A DNA stretch of 64,000 bases from Nocardioides marmotae (GTDB lineage Bacteria; Actinomycetota; Actinomycetes; Propionibacteriales; Nocardioidaceae). Position 1 is the first letter of the stretch, and every line of letters begins with the position of its first letter. Made by a program: the position numbers and the translations under genes. The stretch covers positions 3,348,001-3,412,000 of the forward strand of contig NZ_CP053660.1 of NCBI RefSeq assembly GCF_013177455.1, written 5' to 3'. The notes below the pieces were generated by a model that saw only the letters and a list, made by a program, of their open reading frames with translations, was not told the DNA's origin and searched no databases. This document shows positions 1 through 8,266 of this stretch, one piece after another.

Positions 1-904
1 CGGCCTGACCGGTGAACCGGCAGAAGGCGTCCTCGTGCTCGTTGAAGTCCCCGATGATGAAGACCGGGATGCCGTCCTTCTTCAAGGTGTTGACCGCCGC
101 GACCTCGATCTCCTCGGCCTTGTCCCGCTCGTCCTCGCGCCCCTGGCGGTCCTTCGGGGAGTTGTGGATGTTGATGACGTAGACCTCGCGGCCCGACTCG
201 AGGTGCTGCAGGCGCACCACCGGCTGCGGGCGGGTGCCGCCCATGAACGGCACGGTGATGGAGTCCTGGTAGGTCGCGGTCCACACCGCGGTGTCCCACA
301 TGAGCGACTGCGGGATCCCCTTGCCGCCGAGCGCCGTGCCCGGCCAGAAGGCGAACCGGCCGCCGGTCGCGCGGGTCAGCGCGGTCAGCTGGTCGGCCTG
401 GATCTCCTGGAGGCCCACGATGCTCGAGCCGTACGACGCCACGAGCGCGGCCGCCCACTCGGTGCGGATCCGGCCCGGGGCGTACCCCGAGGCGGCCCCG
501 CCCGGCGCGGTGTGCTGGCTGCCGAGGATGTTGAAGGTGGTCAGCGTGAAGGAGTAGGGCTGCTCGGCCACGAGGTCCTGCACCTTGTTGCGCAGCTTGT
601 CCGCGCCGCTCGGCACCGCCTGCGGGGCGGCGACCTCGCCGCGGTCGAGCAGCGCCGCGTCGGCGATCTCCTGCGGGCTCATCCGGGCCAGCTCGGCCGC
701 GGTGGTGCGGCTCGGGGCGGCCGACGGCGCGGGCGCCGCGGGCGAGGAGCCCTCCCCGCCCCGGGGCAGCAGGTTGGCGGCCACCACCACCAGCACAATC
801 GCCACGACCGCACCGACGGTCGCGAGCGCCGCCCGGCGCTCCCCGGCCCGGTCCTGGTCCCGGTCCCGGCCCCGGTCCTCGTCCTGCTCGGAAGGTCCGC
901 TCAC
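1..904 (-). CDS. Endonuclease/exonuclease/phosphatase family protein, membrane-anchored, 3' end outside window
   Basis: Reading the minus strand from a GTG at 904 gives 301 residues without a stop to the window edge. After a charged N-terminus rich in Asp and Arg there is one hydrophobic segment (about residues 28-47, a signal anchor), an Ala/Pro/Ser linker, then the fold's typical motifs: TTFNILGSQH (about residue 122), GLQEIQ (the catalytic Glu region) and IIGDFNEHEDAF near the cut end (the Asp/Asn of the metal site). The family hydrolyses phosphodiester bonds in nucleic acids, phospholipids or phosphoinositides, so the substrate is open; the anchor suggests it works outside the membrane. 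The start overlaps the stop of the upstream gene as GTGA, so the two are probably translationally coupled. The catalytic His near the C-terminus is outside the window. Confidence 0.82.
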   Translation of the reverse strand, partial: MSGPSEQDEDRGRDRDQDRAGERRAALATVGAVVAIVLVVVAANLLPRGGEGSSPAAPAPSAAPSRTTAAELARMSPQEIADAALLDRGEVAAPQAVPSGADKLRNKVQDLVAEQPYSFTLTTFNILGSQHTAPGGAASGYAPGRIRTEWAAALVASYGSSIVGLQEIQADQLTALTRATGGRFAFWPGTALGGKGIPQSLMWDTAVWTATYQDSITVPFMGGTRPQPVVRLQHLESGREVYVINIHNSPKDRQGREDERDKAEEIEVAAVNTLKKDGIPVFIIGDFNEHEDAFCRFTGQA

Positions 905-3084
905 GAGATCCCCTCCGGCAGCGGTCGGTCGTTCGTGGAGCCGTCGCCGACCTGGCCCAGCTCGTTGTTGCCCCAGCAGGCGGTGGCCCCGGTGTCGAGG
1001 CCGCCGCACGCGTGGAACCAGCCGGCGTCCAGCGAGAGCCAGGCGCGCTCGGCGACGACGAGGGTCGGCACCGTCCGGTTGCTCCGGGAGCCGTCGCCGA
1101 TCTGGCCGTAGCGACCGCTCCCCCAGCACCAAGCGCTGCCGGTGTTGTCGACGGCGCACGTGGTGGCGTCGCCGGCGCTGATGCTAGTCCAGATGCGCCC
1201 GCCCGTGACCGGTTCCGGGGAGCGCCGCAGGCTGCGGGTCGCATCGCCCAGCTGGCCGCGGTCGTTGCGCCCCCAGCACAGCGCCGCCCCCTCGACCGTC
1301 GTGCCGCAGGTGTGCGCCCAGCCGGCGTCCAGGCTCGCCCAGGTCGTGCCCGTCCCGACCTGGGTGGGAGTCGGCTGCGGGTCGCTCTCGGGGCTGCCGA
1401 GCTGGCCGAAGGTGTTCTGGCCCCAGCACCACGCCGTGCCGCCGGTGCGGGTCGCGCAGGTGAACCAGCCGCCCGCCGCGACGCTCGCCCAGTCGTTGGC
1501 GGTGCCGACGCGCTTCGGCCGCCCGCGCGTGGTGAACGTGCCGTCGCCGAGCTGGCCGCGCAGGTTCGACCCCCAGCACCACAGCGAGCCGTTGCTGCGG
1601 GTGCCGCAGGTGTGGAACCAGCCGGCGCTCACCGAGGTCCAGGCGGCGCTCGAGCCGACCTGCGCCGGGGTGGACCGGGCGGGGCCCTTGCCGGTGCCGA
1701 GCTGGCCGTGGTGGCCCAGGCCCCAGCACCACAGCGTGGCGTCGGTGCGGATGGCGCAGGTCGTCGCGCCGCTGGTGCTGATCGACCTCCACGTGTCGCC
1801 GCCGGCCACCGCGACCGGCCGGGTCCGCGTGGTCGTCGTGCCGTCGCCGAGCTGCCCGAAGTTGTTCCGTCCCCAGCACCACGCGCTGCCGCCCTCGCGC
1901 ACCTGGCAGGAGACCTGCCCGCCCGCGCTCACCGAGGCCGGGCCGGCCGGCACCGTGACCACGACGACCCCGGTCGCGCCGGCGGTCACCGGGTCGGTGC
2001 CGCGCACGACGTAGGAGACGTTCCACGTGCCGAACTCCGTGGGCGTCCCGGAGAGCAGGCCGGTGGCGTCGAGGGTCAGGCCGGGCGGGAGGTTGCGGGC
2101 GTCCTGCCACACCACGCCGCTCGCCGAGGTCGACACCGCGAGCTGGAGGGCGAAGGGCTGGCGCACGGGCGCCGTGGCCACCTGCACCTCGGGACGCGCG
2201 ACGGGTCGCAGCCTCGCCTTCGCGAGCAGGCCGGCGGCCACCTTCCGCAGGGCGGCGGCGCCGGGGCCGTAGGCGTAGGAACGGTTCTTCTGCAGGGCCT
2301 TGGTGACGCGGACGTCCTGGGGGTCGCAGACCAGGTCACCGGCGGTGCACACGCTCCAGGCGGCGTACGTCGCCGTGCGGGCCGGGACGTCGGGAACCGC
2401 GCCGAGCCGGCGGGCCGCGATGCCGCTGCGGGAGGCCGCGGCCGCGGGCGCTCCGAGGGACGTCGCGCGGGTGCGGACGCGGCGGTCGGGGTCGGCCACC
2501 AGAGCGGCGCCGACGACGTCGCGGAGCCCGTCGGGGCGACCGGCCAGGGCGGTGAGCGCCCGGTGGACCACGGCCGCGCCCTGGGCGTGGCCGACGAGGA
2601 CCAGCTGCTGGTCGGGGCAGGCGAAGGCGTGCCGGTCGACCAGCGCGAGGAGCCGCTGCCCCGCCGCCGGCACCGGCTTCATCCAGGCCCGCGCCTTGGT
2701 GGCGCTGACGCTGCGCAGGGCGCGGCGGTCGTCGGGCCGATCGCGCAGCAGACGCGCGGTGGGGCGGGAGGCCATCGACACCCGGACCTGCTCGACCGTC
2801 CGGTCCGCGCCCAGTGCCTGGCGGGTGAACGCGCGGGCGAAGACGCCGACGGTCCGCCCGTAGGTCGTCCCGCCGCTCGGCGCCTCACCGGCCCCGTCGA
2901 CCCCGAGCAGCAGCAGGTCCGCGCACTCGTCGACCGTCGCCGCCGTGCTCGCCCCCAGCACGGCCCGGTCGGGCTCCTCCCGCGGACCCGGCTGGGACCC
3001 GGTGTGGAGGAACGCCGCGACGACCGCCACCGACACGAGGGTGGCGGCGATCAGCAGGAGGGCCTGCCCGCCCCGGCGACGCAC
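901..3084 (-). CDS. Exported cutinase-like / Ig-like / RCC1-repeat fusion protein
   Basis: About 727 residues. An N-terminal hydrophobic segment (about 7-25) acts as signal or anchor. Residues about 50-300 resemble a cutinase-type alpha/beta hydrolase (DECADLLLLGVDGAGE near the start, VLVGHAQGAAVV near 165), but the nucleophile Ser of the GxSxG elbow is Ala (G-H-A-Q-G), so hydrolase activity is doubtful. A putative Ig-like domain follows (LPPGLTLDATGLLSGTP). The C-terminal half (about 385-727) holds seven RCC1 repeats of about 50 residues, each with a paired Cys and WCWG...GQLGDG motif, which should form a beta-propeller. GTG at 3090 directly abuts a -10-like TAGCGT; GTG at 3084 lies 6 nt after it and is preferred. 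The partner of the propeller cannot be read from sequence. Confidence 0.8.
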   Translation of the reverse strand: MRRRGGQALLLIAATLVSVAVVAAFLHTGSQPGPREEPDRAVLGASTAATVDECADLLLLGVDGAGEAPSGGTTYGRTVGVFARAFTRQALGADRTVEQVRVSMASRPTARLLRDRPDDRRALRSVSATKARAWMKPVPAAGQRLLALVDRHAFACPDQQLVLVGHAQGAAVVHRALTALAGRPDGLRDVVGAALVADPDRRVRTRATSLGAPAAAASRSGIAARRLGAVPDVPARTATYAAWSVCTAGDLVCDPQDVRVTKALQKNRSYAYGPGAAALRKVAAGLLAKARLRPVARPEVQVATAPVRQPFALQLAVSTSASGVVWQDARNLPPGLTLDATGLLSGTPTEFGTWNVSYVVRGTDPVTAGATGVVVVTVPAGPASVSAGGQVSCQVREGGSAWCWGRNNFGQLGDGTTTTRTRPVAVAGGDTWRSISTSGATTCAIRTDATLWCWGLGHHGQLGTGKGPARSTPAQVGSSAAWTSVSAGWFHTCGTRSNGSLWCWGSNLRGQLGDGTFTTRGRPKRVGTANDWASVAAGGWFTCATRTGGTAWCWGQNTFGQLGSPESDPQPTPTQVGTGTTWASLDAGWAHTCGTTVEGAALCWGRNDRGQLGDATRSLRRSPEPVTGGRIWTSISAGDATTCAVDNTGSAWCWGSGRYGQIGDGSRSNRTVPTLVVAERAWLSLDAGWFHACGGLDTGATACWGNNELGQVGDGSTNDRPLPEGIS

Positions 3085-3090
3085 GCGCAC

Positions 3091-3096
3091 ACGCTA
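3091..3096 (-). promoter_or_regulatory. -10 box of a leaderless promoter for the RCC1 fusion gene
   Basis: TAGCGT on the minus strand, followed by 6 nt and then GTG at 3084. The spacing places the transcript start at the start codon, and this decides between two in-frame GTG codons. Confidence 0.5.
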
Positions 3097-3184
3097 GGTG
3101 CCCGCCCGCCCCGCGCCGTGGTGCCGCGCGGGCCGCCCCCCACCTTGTTGCCGGTGGGGCCGGTGTGGCTGGTGGGTCCGCGTG

Positions 3185-3245
3185 CGTCCCACCTTTTGGT
3201 GGTACGTGACCGCTTCTGGGCCAAAATATTGCCCCGGAAGCGGTC
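3185..3245. repeat. Intergenic inverted repeats (second, degenerate copy of the neighbouring palindrome)
   Basis: Two nested hairpins: CGTCCCACC/GGTGGTACG around a TTTT loop (3185-3206) and GACCGCTTC (3208-3216) pairing with GAAGCGGTC (3237-3245). The words match those of the adjacent palindrome at 3239-3276 (GCGGTC and TCCCACC), so the intergenic region looks like two copies of one palindromic unit, one of them partly decayed. The right arm here overlaps the left arm of the neighbour, so the two folds exclude each other. Confidence 0.65.
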
Positions 3246-3276
3246 GCATCCCACCTATAGGTGGGACGCGACCGCT
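3239..3276 (-). terminator. 38-bp near-perfect palindrome just 3' of the PLD-like gene
   Basis: Two 19-bp arms with no loop and one mismatch (AGCGGTCGCATCCCACCTA on the plus strand, then its complement). It begins 4 bp after the stop of the phospholipase D-like gene. No U-tract follows, which is usual for actinobacterial terminators. A transcription terminator is the simplest reading; a mobile palindromic repeat is possible because a degenerate copy lies beside it. Confidence 0.6.
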
Positions 3277-3280
3277 CCCC

Positions 3281-4684
3281 TCAGTTGACCTGGATCCCGG
3301 CGTACGGGTTGCCGCCGCGGGCGATGAGCGAGCGGCGGGCGAGCGAGGCCTGGGCGGCGAGCCGCTCCTGGACCTTCGGGCTGCTGCTGTAGCGCGGCGG
3401 GTTGGCGTAGAGGTAGTCGACCCAGTCGGCGTAGGTGCGGCGCACGCCGGCGTCGAAGATCCGCATCACGATCTCGTCGCTGGCCAGCGCGACGCCGGTC
3501 CAGTTCGCCGAGCCGTTCCAGGTGACCTCGGCGTCGGTGGCGCCCTGGTAGCGGCCGCTGACGGCCATGTACTTCATGTGCAGGTAGCGGTCGTAGACGC
3601 CGTCGAGGTTGAAGTCCTGGGCGATGTGCCGCATCGGGACCGGGCCGCGGCTGGTGTTGCGCAGGATCTTCAGCACGTTGTTGCCGAAGACGGCGTACAC
3701 GATCTTGATGTCGCAGCCGCGCTGCCACATCGTGCGCAGCCGCTCGGCGATCGCCTTGCCGCGGTCGCCGTGCATCGAGGTCTGCGCGATGCGGATCTTG
3801 GTGTAGCCGTTGGTGCCGGTGCCGCCGGTCGCGCCCGCGCAGACGATGTCGTTGAGGTCGCGCAGCAGCGGGTCGGCCTCGGTGCCCGCGCCGCGGTGGG
3901 GGTAGAAGTACGAGGTGTACTTCCCGTGCTGGTAGGAGACGTAGGGCTGCTTGACCGGCTTGTCGCGGCGCATCTGGTTGAAGACGTGGTCGAACTCGGC
4001 GTAGATGTTCGGCTTGCCGGTGATCGTGAAGACGTCGTTCCACTGGCCGTGCGCGGCGAGGTCGGTGGCGTTGTTGGAGCCGTAGATGACGACGTCCTTG
4101 GCCTTGCCGGCCTTGCTGAAGAGGAAGAACTTGGTGTGGGCGATCCCGCTGCGGCTGCGGCAGGAGCTCACGCACTTGCGCACGTCGCTCTTCATCGAGG
4201 CCTTGCGGTTGGCCTCCTTGGTCTTGAAGACCGCCTGCATCCGGTTGACGCCCTCGTTGACGTTGTCCTTGTTGGCGTTGAGCCGGTCCATCACCACCCG
4301 CACCGACACGCCGCGGCGGTGCGCGGCGATGAGCGCGTCCACGAGGTCGTCGCTGCGGACGTTCCAGCTCGCGATCCGGATCTTCTCCCGACCCGGGACG
4401 CTCTGGACGGTGCGGATGAGGTGTCCGATGATCCGCCGGCGCGCCTCGCGGTCGCCCAGCGGGTTGTTGACCCGCACGCCCTGAGGCGGGGTGTACTTCA
4501 ACGGCGCCGGCTTCGGCTTGGCGGCCGGGGCGCCGGCCACGGCACTGGACCTGGTGCTGGTGCTGGTGGCACTCGTGGTGCCGGTGTTCTCGGCCGCGGT
4601 GGCGGACGTGGGCAGGGCGCCGAGCAGCCCGGCGAGCAGCACGAGGCTGGTCGCGAGCACGGTCGCGGCGAGGGGACGACGCAC
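3281..4684 (-). CDS. Secreted phospholipase D-like domain protein
   Basis: 467 residues from GTG 4684, with a clear Sec signal peptide (RRPLAATVLATSLVLLAGLL, Ala-rich cleavage site about residue 30) and a Thr/Ser linker. Two phospholipase D-type half sites are visible: HTKFFLFS followed by YGSNNAT (about residues 190-220) and HMKYMAVS followed by TWNGSANWTG (about 385-415). Each keeps the His and Lys of the HxK(x)4D motif, but the Asp position is Ser in both. PLD-fold enzymes act on phospholipids or nucleic acid backbones through paired His residues; the preserved His/Lys pairs and GSANW suggest an active fold, but substrate is unknown. It is transcribed alone: palindromes lie downstream and an 86-bp gap separates it from the upstream lipoprotein gene. 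Confidence 0.8.
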   Translation of the reverse strand: MRRPLAATVLATSLVLLAGLLGALPTSATAAENTGTTSATSTSTRSSAVAGAPAAKPKPAPLKYTPPQGVRVNNPLGDREARRRIIGHLIRTVQSVPGREKIRIASWNVRSDDLVDALIAAHRRGVSVRVVMDRLNANKDNVNEGVNRMQAVFKTKEANRKASMKSDVRKCVSSCRSRSGIAHTKFFLFSKAGKAKDVVIYGSNNATDLAAHGQWNDVFTITGKPNIYAEFDHVFNQMRRDKPVKQPYVSYQHGKYTSYFYPHRGAGTEADPLLRDLNDIVCAGATGGTGTNGYTKIRIAQTSMHGDRGKAIAERLRTMWQRGCDIKIVYAVFGNNVLKILRNTSRGPVPMRHIAQDFNLDGVYDRYLHMKYMAVSGRYQGATDAEVTWNGSANWTGVALASDEIVMRIFDAGVRRTYADWVDYLYANPPRYSSSPKVQERLAAQASLARRSLIARGGNPYAGIQVN

Positions 4685-4770
4685 GCGGGTTCACACTCCG
4701 GAAATCGGTGGGGCGGACTACGGGTGGTGACGTAGACCTTCCCGCGCGGGCAGGCTACCTGCCGACCCGG

Positions 4771-5199
4771 TCAGCCACCGCACTTGCGGAGCACGGCCCG
4801 GTAGTCCCGATCGCGCACCAGGGGGCCCTCGGCCTCGCCGATCCGGCCGCCCGGCACCGCCCACCAGCGGTCGTCGTAGGTGATCAGCGGCTTGCCGAAC
4901 TCGCAGTAGCGCCCGTCGGCCTTCACCAGCCGCCCCTCGGCCACGCACCCCTGGTAGCCGTTGGGGAGGGTCTCCCCCGCCACCCAGACCTCGGCGCAGT
5001 CGGGGCCCTCGACCGGTCCGCCGCTGGCGCTCCCGCTCGCCACGTCGCCCGAGGGCGTCGGGGACTCCGAGCCGGAGGCCGAGGGGGAGGCCGAGGCCGC
5101 CGGGTCGCTGACGGTCGTGCCCTCGTCCTCGCCGCACCCGGCGAGGAGGGCGCCGGTCAGCACCATCGGCGCGAGCAGGGCGGTCCTCAGACGGATCAT
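4771..5199 (-). CDS. Small putative lipoprotein, function unknown
   Basis: 142 residues. The N-terminus is a lipoprotein signal peptide with lipobox LLAGC (Cys about 22), followed by about 45 residues of Ser/Pro/Ala-rich linker and a compact C-terminal domain with three Cys (DCAEVW, QGCVAEG, RYCEFG, RKCGG gives four in total) and WWAVPGG. The four Cys could form two disulphides outside the membrane. I do not recognise the family. The ATG overlaps the stop of the sulfotransferase-like gene (ATGA), and a TAGGGT -10 box (5206-5211) lies 6 nt before the ATG, so it may also have its own leaderless promoter inside the upstream gene. Confidence 0.75.
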   Translation of the reverse strand: MIRLRTALLAPMVLTGALLAGCGEDEGTTVSDPAASASPSASGSESPTPSGDVASGSASGGPVEGPDCAEVWVAGETLPNGYQGCVAEGRLVKADGRYCEFGKPLITYDDRWWAVPGGRIGEAEGPLVRDRDYRAVLRKCGG

Positions 5200-6362
5200 C
5201 CCCGCACCCTACGCCGCAGCAGGCCCCGCCGTCGGGGACCGTGACCGGCCCGGGCCAGCAGGTCGCGGGCGACCGCGGCCGGGTCGGCGTCGGCCGGCAG
5301 GGGTACGTCGGGGTCCGGGTCGCCCGGCGCCCCCACGACCGGCCGCAGCTCGGCCGGGTCGCCGTGCACCGGGTGCGCCCCGGCCGCCAGCTCGGCCAGC
5401 CAGCGGTCGGTGACCGACTCGAGCAGGCCGCGCAGGCGGTCCGGCGTCCGCGGCCGGTCCGCGGCGGACCCAGACCCGGCAGACCCGGCAGACCCGGCAG
5501 CCCCAGCGGCCCCAGCGGACCCGGCAGCCCCAGCGGCCCCAGCGGACCCGGCGGCGAGCACGCCCTCGGCGTACTCCTTCTTGACCACGCGCAGGTAGGC
5601 CTCCCGGTCCAGCCGGCCGGCGAGCTCGGCGTTGACCGCACGCAGCAGCGCGACCTCGGGGCGGCCGAGCGAGGGGTTGGCGGCGGGCACCGCGCCGGCG
5701 TCGAGGAGGCCGGGGTCGATCCGCGCGGCCGCCGCGAACCGGCGCCACAGCTCGGCCGGCTCCGCGCCGGGCGCGGGGCACACGACGAGGTGCACGCGCT
5801 CGGCAGGGACGGCGGTCGACCACCGCTCCAGCGCCCAGCCCCAGTCCTGGGCGTGCCAGAAGTGCGGGCGCCGGCCGCCGGCGTCCGGGCCGGCGTCGCG
5901 GCCGGTGTCGGCGCGCAGCTCCTCGGCCTCGACGTCGGCGAAGGAGCGGGTGTCGCCGAGCTTGACCTCCTCCTGCCAGTGCGCGGTGGCCTGGCGGCCG
6001 AGGTCGCGGGCGGTCACCACGACGTCGACCTCGACGCCCTCCAGCGGCGCGAGCGTCGCCGCGACCTGCGCGGGCGTCGCCCCGGCGAGCACCTCGTGGC
6101 CGAGCAGCACCGGCCCGTCGTGCTGCCGGGCCCGCTCGCAGACCGCGGCCCAGGTGCCGGCGACGTCGTCCTCGGCGAGGCCGAACTTCGCGTGCGAGCC
6201 GCGCAGCTCCACGGCGCTGCGGAACATCGCGCCGGGGCGCACGAAGGGGTGGAGCACCCCGCCCGCGCGCAGCGCCTCGCGCTGGGAGGCCAGCAGCGAC
6301 TGGAGGTACGTCGTGCCCGTCTTGGGCAGCCCGACGTGGAGGACGACGCGCACGTTCCACAT
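5196..6362 (-). CDS. Sulfotransferase-like P-loop protein
   Basis: 388 residues. The start carries VVLHVGLPKTGTTYLQSLL, the PAPS-binding 5'-phosphosulfate loop typical of sulfotransferases (PKTGTTxLQ). VDVVVTARDLGRQATAHWQE (about residue 110) resembles the R-D-L region after the second strand of the fold. No signal peptide, so cytosolic; possible acceptors are glycans or small metabolites, not predictable here. About residues 270-305 are a low-complexity Ala/Gly/Ser run encoded by a DNA tandem repeat. An ATG at 6362 follows GGGAGG. It shares a 4-bp overlap with the downstream lipoprotein gene. Some members of this group are only annotated as hypothetical. Confidence 0.68.
   Translation of the reverse strand: MWNVRVVLHVGLPKTGTTYLQSLLASQREALRAGGVLHPFVRPGAMFRSAVELRGSHAKFGLAEDDVAGTWAAVCERARQHDGPVLLGHEVLAGATPAQVAATLAPLEGVEVDVVVTARDLGRQATAHWQEEVKLGDTRSFADVEAEELRADTGRDAGPDAGGRRPHFWHAQDWGWALERWSTAVPAERVHLVVCPAPGAEPAELWRRFAAAARIDPGLLDAGAVPAANPSLGRPEVALLRAVNAELAGRLDREAYLRVVKKEYAEGVLAAGSAGAAGAAGSAGAAGAAGSAGSAGSGSAADRPRTPDRLRGLLESVTDRWLAELAAGAHPVHGDPAELRPVVGAPGDPDPDVPLPADADPAAVARDLLARAGHGPRRRGLLRRRVRG
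5467..5553. repeat. In-frame tandem repeat inside the sulfotransferase-like gene
   Basis: Repeats of cagacccgg and cagccccagcggcccc, all multiples of three nucleotides, encode an Ala-Gly-Ser run of about 30 residues. Such a tract could change length by slippage without breaking the frame. Confidence 0.75.
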
Positions 6363-6397
6363 CCTCCCACCGCGCGGCTGCGAGCCACCGCGGCCGC

Positions 6398-6403
6398 TAG
6401 CCT
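6398..6403 (+). promoter_or_regulatory. -10 box of a leaderless promoter for the MgtE-N/CBS gene
   Basis: TAGCCT followed by 6 nt (cgcaac) and GTG at 6410, with no Shine-Dalgarno sequence in between. Confidence 0.55.
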
Positions 6404-6409
6404 CGCAAC

Positions 6410-7657
6410 GTGAGCACCACTCCCGCGCGCGTCTACGCGGCCCGCCTGGTCGGGCTGCCGATCTTCGACCCGCAGGGCGACCAGGTGGCCAAGGTGCGCG
6501 ACCTCGTGGCGGCCGTCCGCTCGGAGGTCAGCCAGCCGCGCGTGCTCGGCATGGTGGCCGAGGTGTTCGGCCGGCGGCGGATCTTCGTGCCGATGACGCG
6601 GGTGACCCACATCGACGCCGGCTCGGTCTACACGACCGGCCTGCTCAACATGCGCCGCTTCGAGCAGCGCTCGACCGAGACCCTGGTCATCGGCGAGATG
6701 CTCGACCGCGACGTCACGATCACCTCCTCCGGCGTGCGCGGCACCGTCTACGACGTGGCGATGGAGCAGGCCCGCAACCGAGACTGGGTGCTGAGCCGGG
6801 TCGCGGTCCAGGAGCCGACCAAGGGGCTGCGCCGCCGCGGCCAGACCCACGTCGTGGAGTGGCGCGACGTCGACGGCCTCACCCGCCGCGAGGAGACCCA
6901 GGGCGCCACCCACCTGGTCCACGCGCTCAACGAGATGCGCCCCGCCGACGCGGCGAGCATGATCCACGACCTGCCCCCCGAGCGGCGCACGGCGGTCGTC
7001 GCCGCGCTCGACGACGAGCGGCTCGCCGACGTCCTCGAGGAGCTCCCGGACGAGGACCAGGTCGAGATCCTCAGCCACCTCGACACCGAGCGCGCCGCCG
7101 ACGTGCTCGAGGAGATGTCCGCCGACGACGCCGCCGACCTCATCGCCGACCTCTCCCCCGAGACCGCGCAGGTGCTGCTGGACCTGATGGAGCCGGCGGA
7201 GGCCGAGGACGTGCGGCGGCTGATGTCGTACGTCGAGAACACCGCCGGCGCGATGATGACCCCCGAGCCGGTCATCCTCGGGCCGGACGCGACCATCGCC
7301 GACGCGCTCGCGCACGTGCGCAACCCCGAGCTGACCCCGGCGCTGGCCGCCCTCGTCTACGTGTGCCGGCCGCCGCTGGAGACCCCGACCGGACGGTTCC
7401 TCGGCGTCGCCCACATCCAGCGGCTCCTGCGCGAGCCCCCCTCGACCCTCGTCGCCGGCGCGCTGGACGACTCGATGGAGAACCTCAAGCCCGCGGCCAC
7501 GATCGACCAGGTCGCGGCCCACCTGGCGACGTACAACCTGGTGGCGGCGCCGGTCGTGGACGAGAACGGCCACCTGCTCGGCGCGGTGACCGTCGACGAC
7601 CTGCTCGACCACATGCTGCCCGAGGGCTGGCGGGACCGGGCGGTGCGTCGTGCCTGA
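6410..7657 (+). CDS. MgtE N-terminal domain and CBS-domain protein without channel domain
   Basis: 415 residues from a leaderless GTG. Three regions can be seen: an N-terminal PRC-barrel-like part (LVGLPIFDPQGDQVAKVRDLV, about 1-150), an MgtE N-terminal superhelical region (LVHALNEMRPADAASMIHDL and repeated LPDEDQVEILSHL-type helices, about 175-290), and a CBS pair (GAMMTPEPVILGPDATIADAL, about 285-410). The transmembrane channel domain of true MgtE Mg2+ channels is absent, so the protein is soluble and is better seen as a Mg2+/nucleotide sensor or regulator. The same order (MgtE-N protein, DUF1003, Mrp, with TatB nearby) recurs in actinobacteria. It overlaps the next gene by 8 nt. Confidence 0.85.
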   Translation: MSTTPARVYAARLVGLPIFDPQGDQVAKVRDLVAAVRSEVSQPRVLGMVAEVFGRRRIFVPMTRVTHIDAGSVYTTGLLNMRRFEQRSTETLVIGEMLDRDVTITSSGVRGTVYDVAMEQARNRDWVLSRVAVQEPTKGLRRRGQTHVVEWRDVDGLTRREETQGATHLVHALNEMRPADAASMIHDLPPERRTAVVAALDDERLADVLEELPDEDQVEILSHLDTERAADVLEEMSADDAADLIADLSPETAQVLLDLMEPAEAEDVRRLMSYVENTAGAMMTPEPVILGPDATIADALAHVRNPELTPALAALVYVCRPPLETPTGRFLGVAHIQRLLREPPSTLVAGALDDSMENLKPAATIDQVAAHLATYNLVAAPVVDENGHLLGAVTVDDLLDHMLPEGWRDRAVRRA

Positions 7658-8255
7658 GCAGCAGCAGCGCTCCACCCCGAGCCGCCTCGACACCCCCCGC
7701 GACCTGCGGCGCCGGTCCTTCCTCAGCCGCCGACCGTCGTACGACGCCGACACCTTCGGCGTCTTCGCCGAGCAGTTCGCGCGGTTCATGGGCACCGCGC
7801 GGTTCCTCATCTACATGACGGCGTTCGTCATCGTGTGGGTGCTGTGGAACACCCTGGCGCCCGCGGACTGGCGCTACGACCCGTACGCCTTCATCTTCCT
7901 GACCCTGATGCTCAGCCTCCAGGCGTCGTACGCCGCACCGCTGATCCTGCTCGCGCAGAACCGGCAGGAGCAGCGCGACAAGGTCATCGCCGAGCAGGAC
8001 CGCCAGGCCAACGCCCGGGCCCACGCCGACATGGAGTTCCTCGCCCGCGAGGTCGCCTCGCTGCGGATGTCGGTGGGCGAGATGGCCACCCGCGACTTCC
8101 TGCGCTCGGAGCTGCGCGCGCTGCTCCAGGAGCTCGACGAGCGGGCCGAGGCGGGAGCGCTGGAGCGGGCCGACGAGCACGCCGACCGACGCCAGGCGCG
8201 TGAGACTCGTCCCACCCCTGCCACGGATGCGGGGCCGGACTCCCCCGCGACCTAG
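7650..8255 (+). CDS. DUF1003 family membrane protein
   Basis: 201 residues from GTG 7650, overlapping the previous gene by 8 nt. After a basic N-terminus come FGVFAEQFARFMGTARFL and two hydrophobic segments (about 50-70 and 78-100), with the family signature WNTLAP...YDPYAFIFLTLMLSLQASYAAPLILLAQNR, then a long charged helix likely forming a coiled coil (QNRQEQRDKVIAEQDRQ onward) and a C-terminal acidic tail. The biochemical role of DUF1003 is unknown; its pairing with an MgtE-domain protein is conserved and suggests a joint membrane function. The TAG stop codon is also the first half of the -10 box of the next gene. Confidence 0.88.
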   Translation: MPEQQQRSTPSRLDTPRDLRRRSFLSRRPSYDADTFGVFAEQFARFMGTARFLIYMTAFVIVWVLWNTLAPADWRYDPYAFIFLTLMLSLQASYAAPLILLAQNRQEQRDKVIAEQDRQANARAHADMEFLAREVASLRMSVGEMATRDFLRSELRALLQELDERAEAGALERADEHADRRQARETRPTPATDAGPDSPAT

Positions 8256-8258
8256 ACT
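8253..8258 (+). promoter_or_regulatory. -10 box of a leaderless promoter for mrp
   Basis: TAGACT, whose first three bases are the stop codon of the DUF1003 gene, followed by 8 nt and the ATG of the Mrp gene at 8267. Confidence 0.55.
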
Positions 8259-8266
8259 CGGACATC

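Noticed and set aside
5467..5553. Collagen-like domain in the sulfotransferase-like protein
   Set aside because: The run is Ala-Gly-Ser without a Gly-x-y period of useful length; it is a low-complexity linker from DNA repeats.
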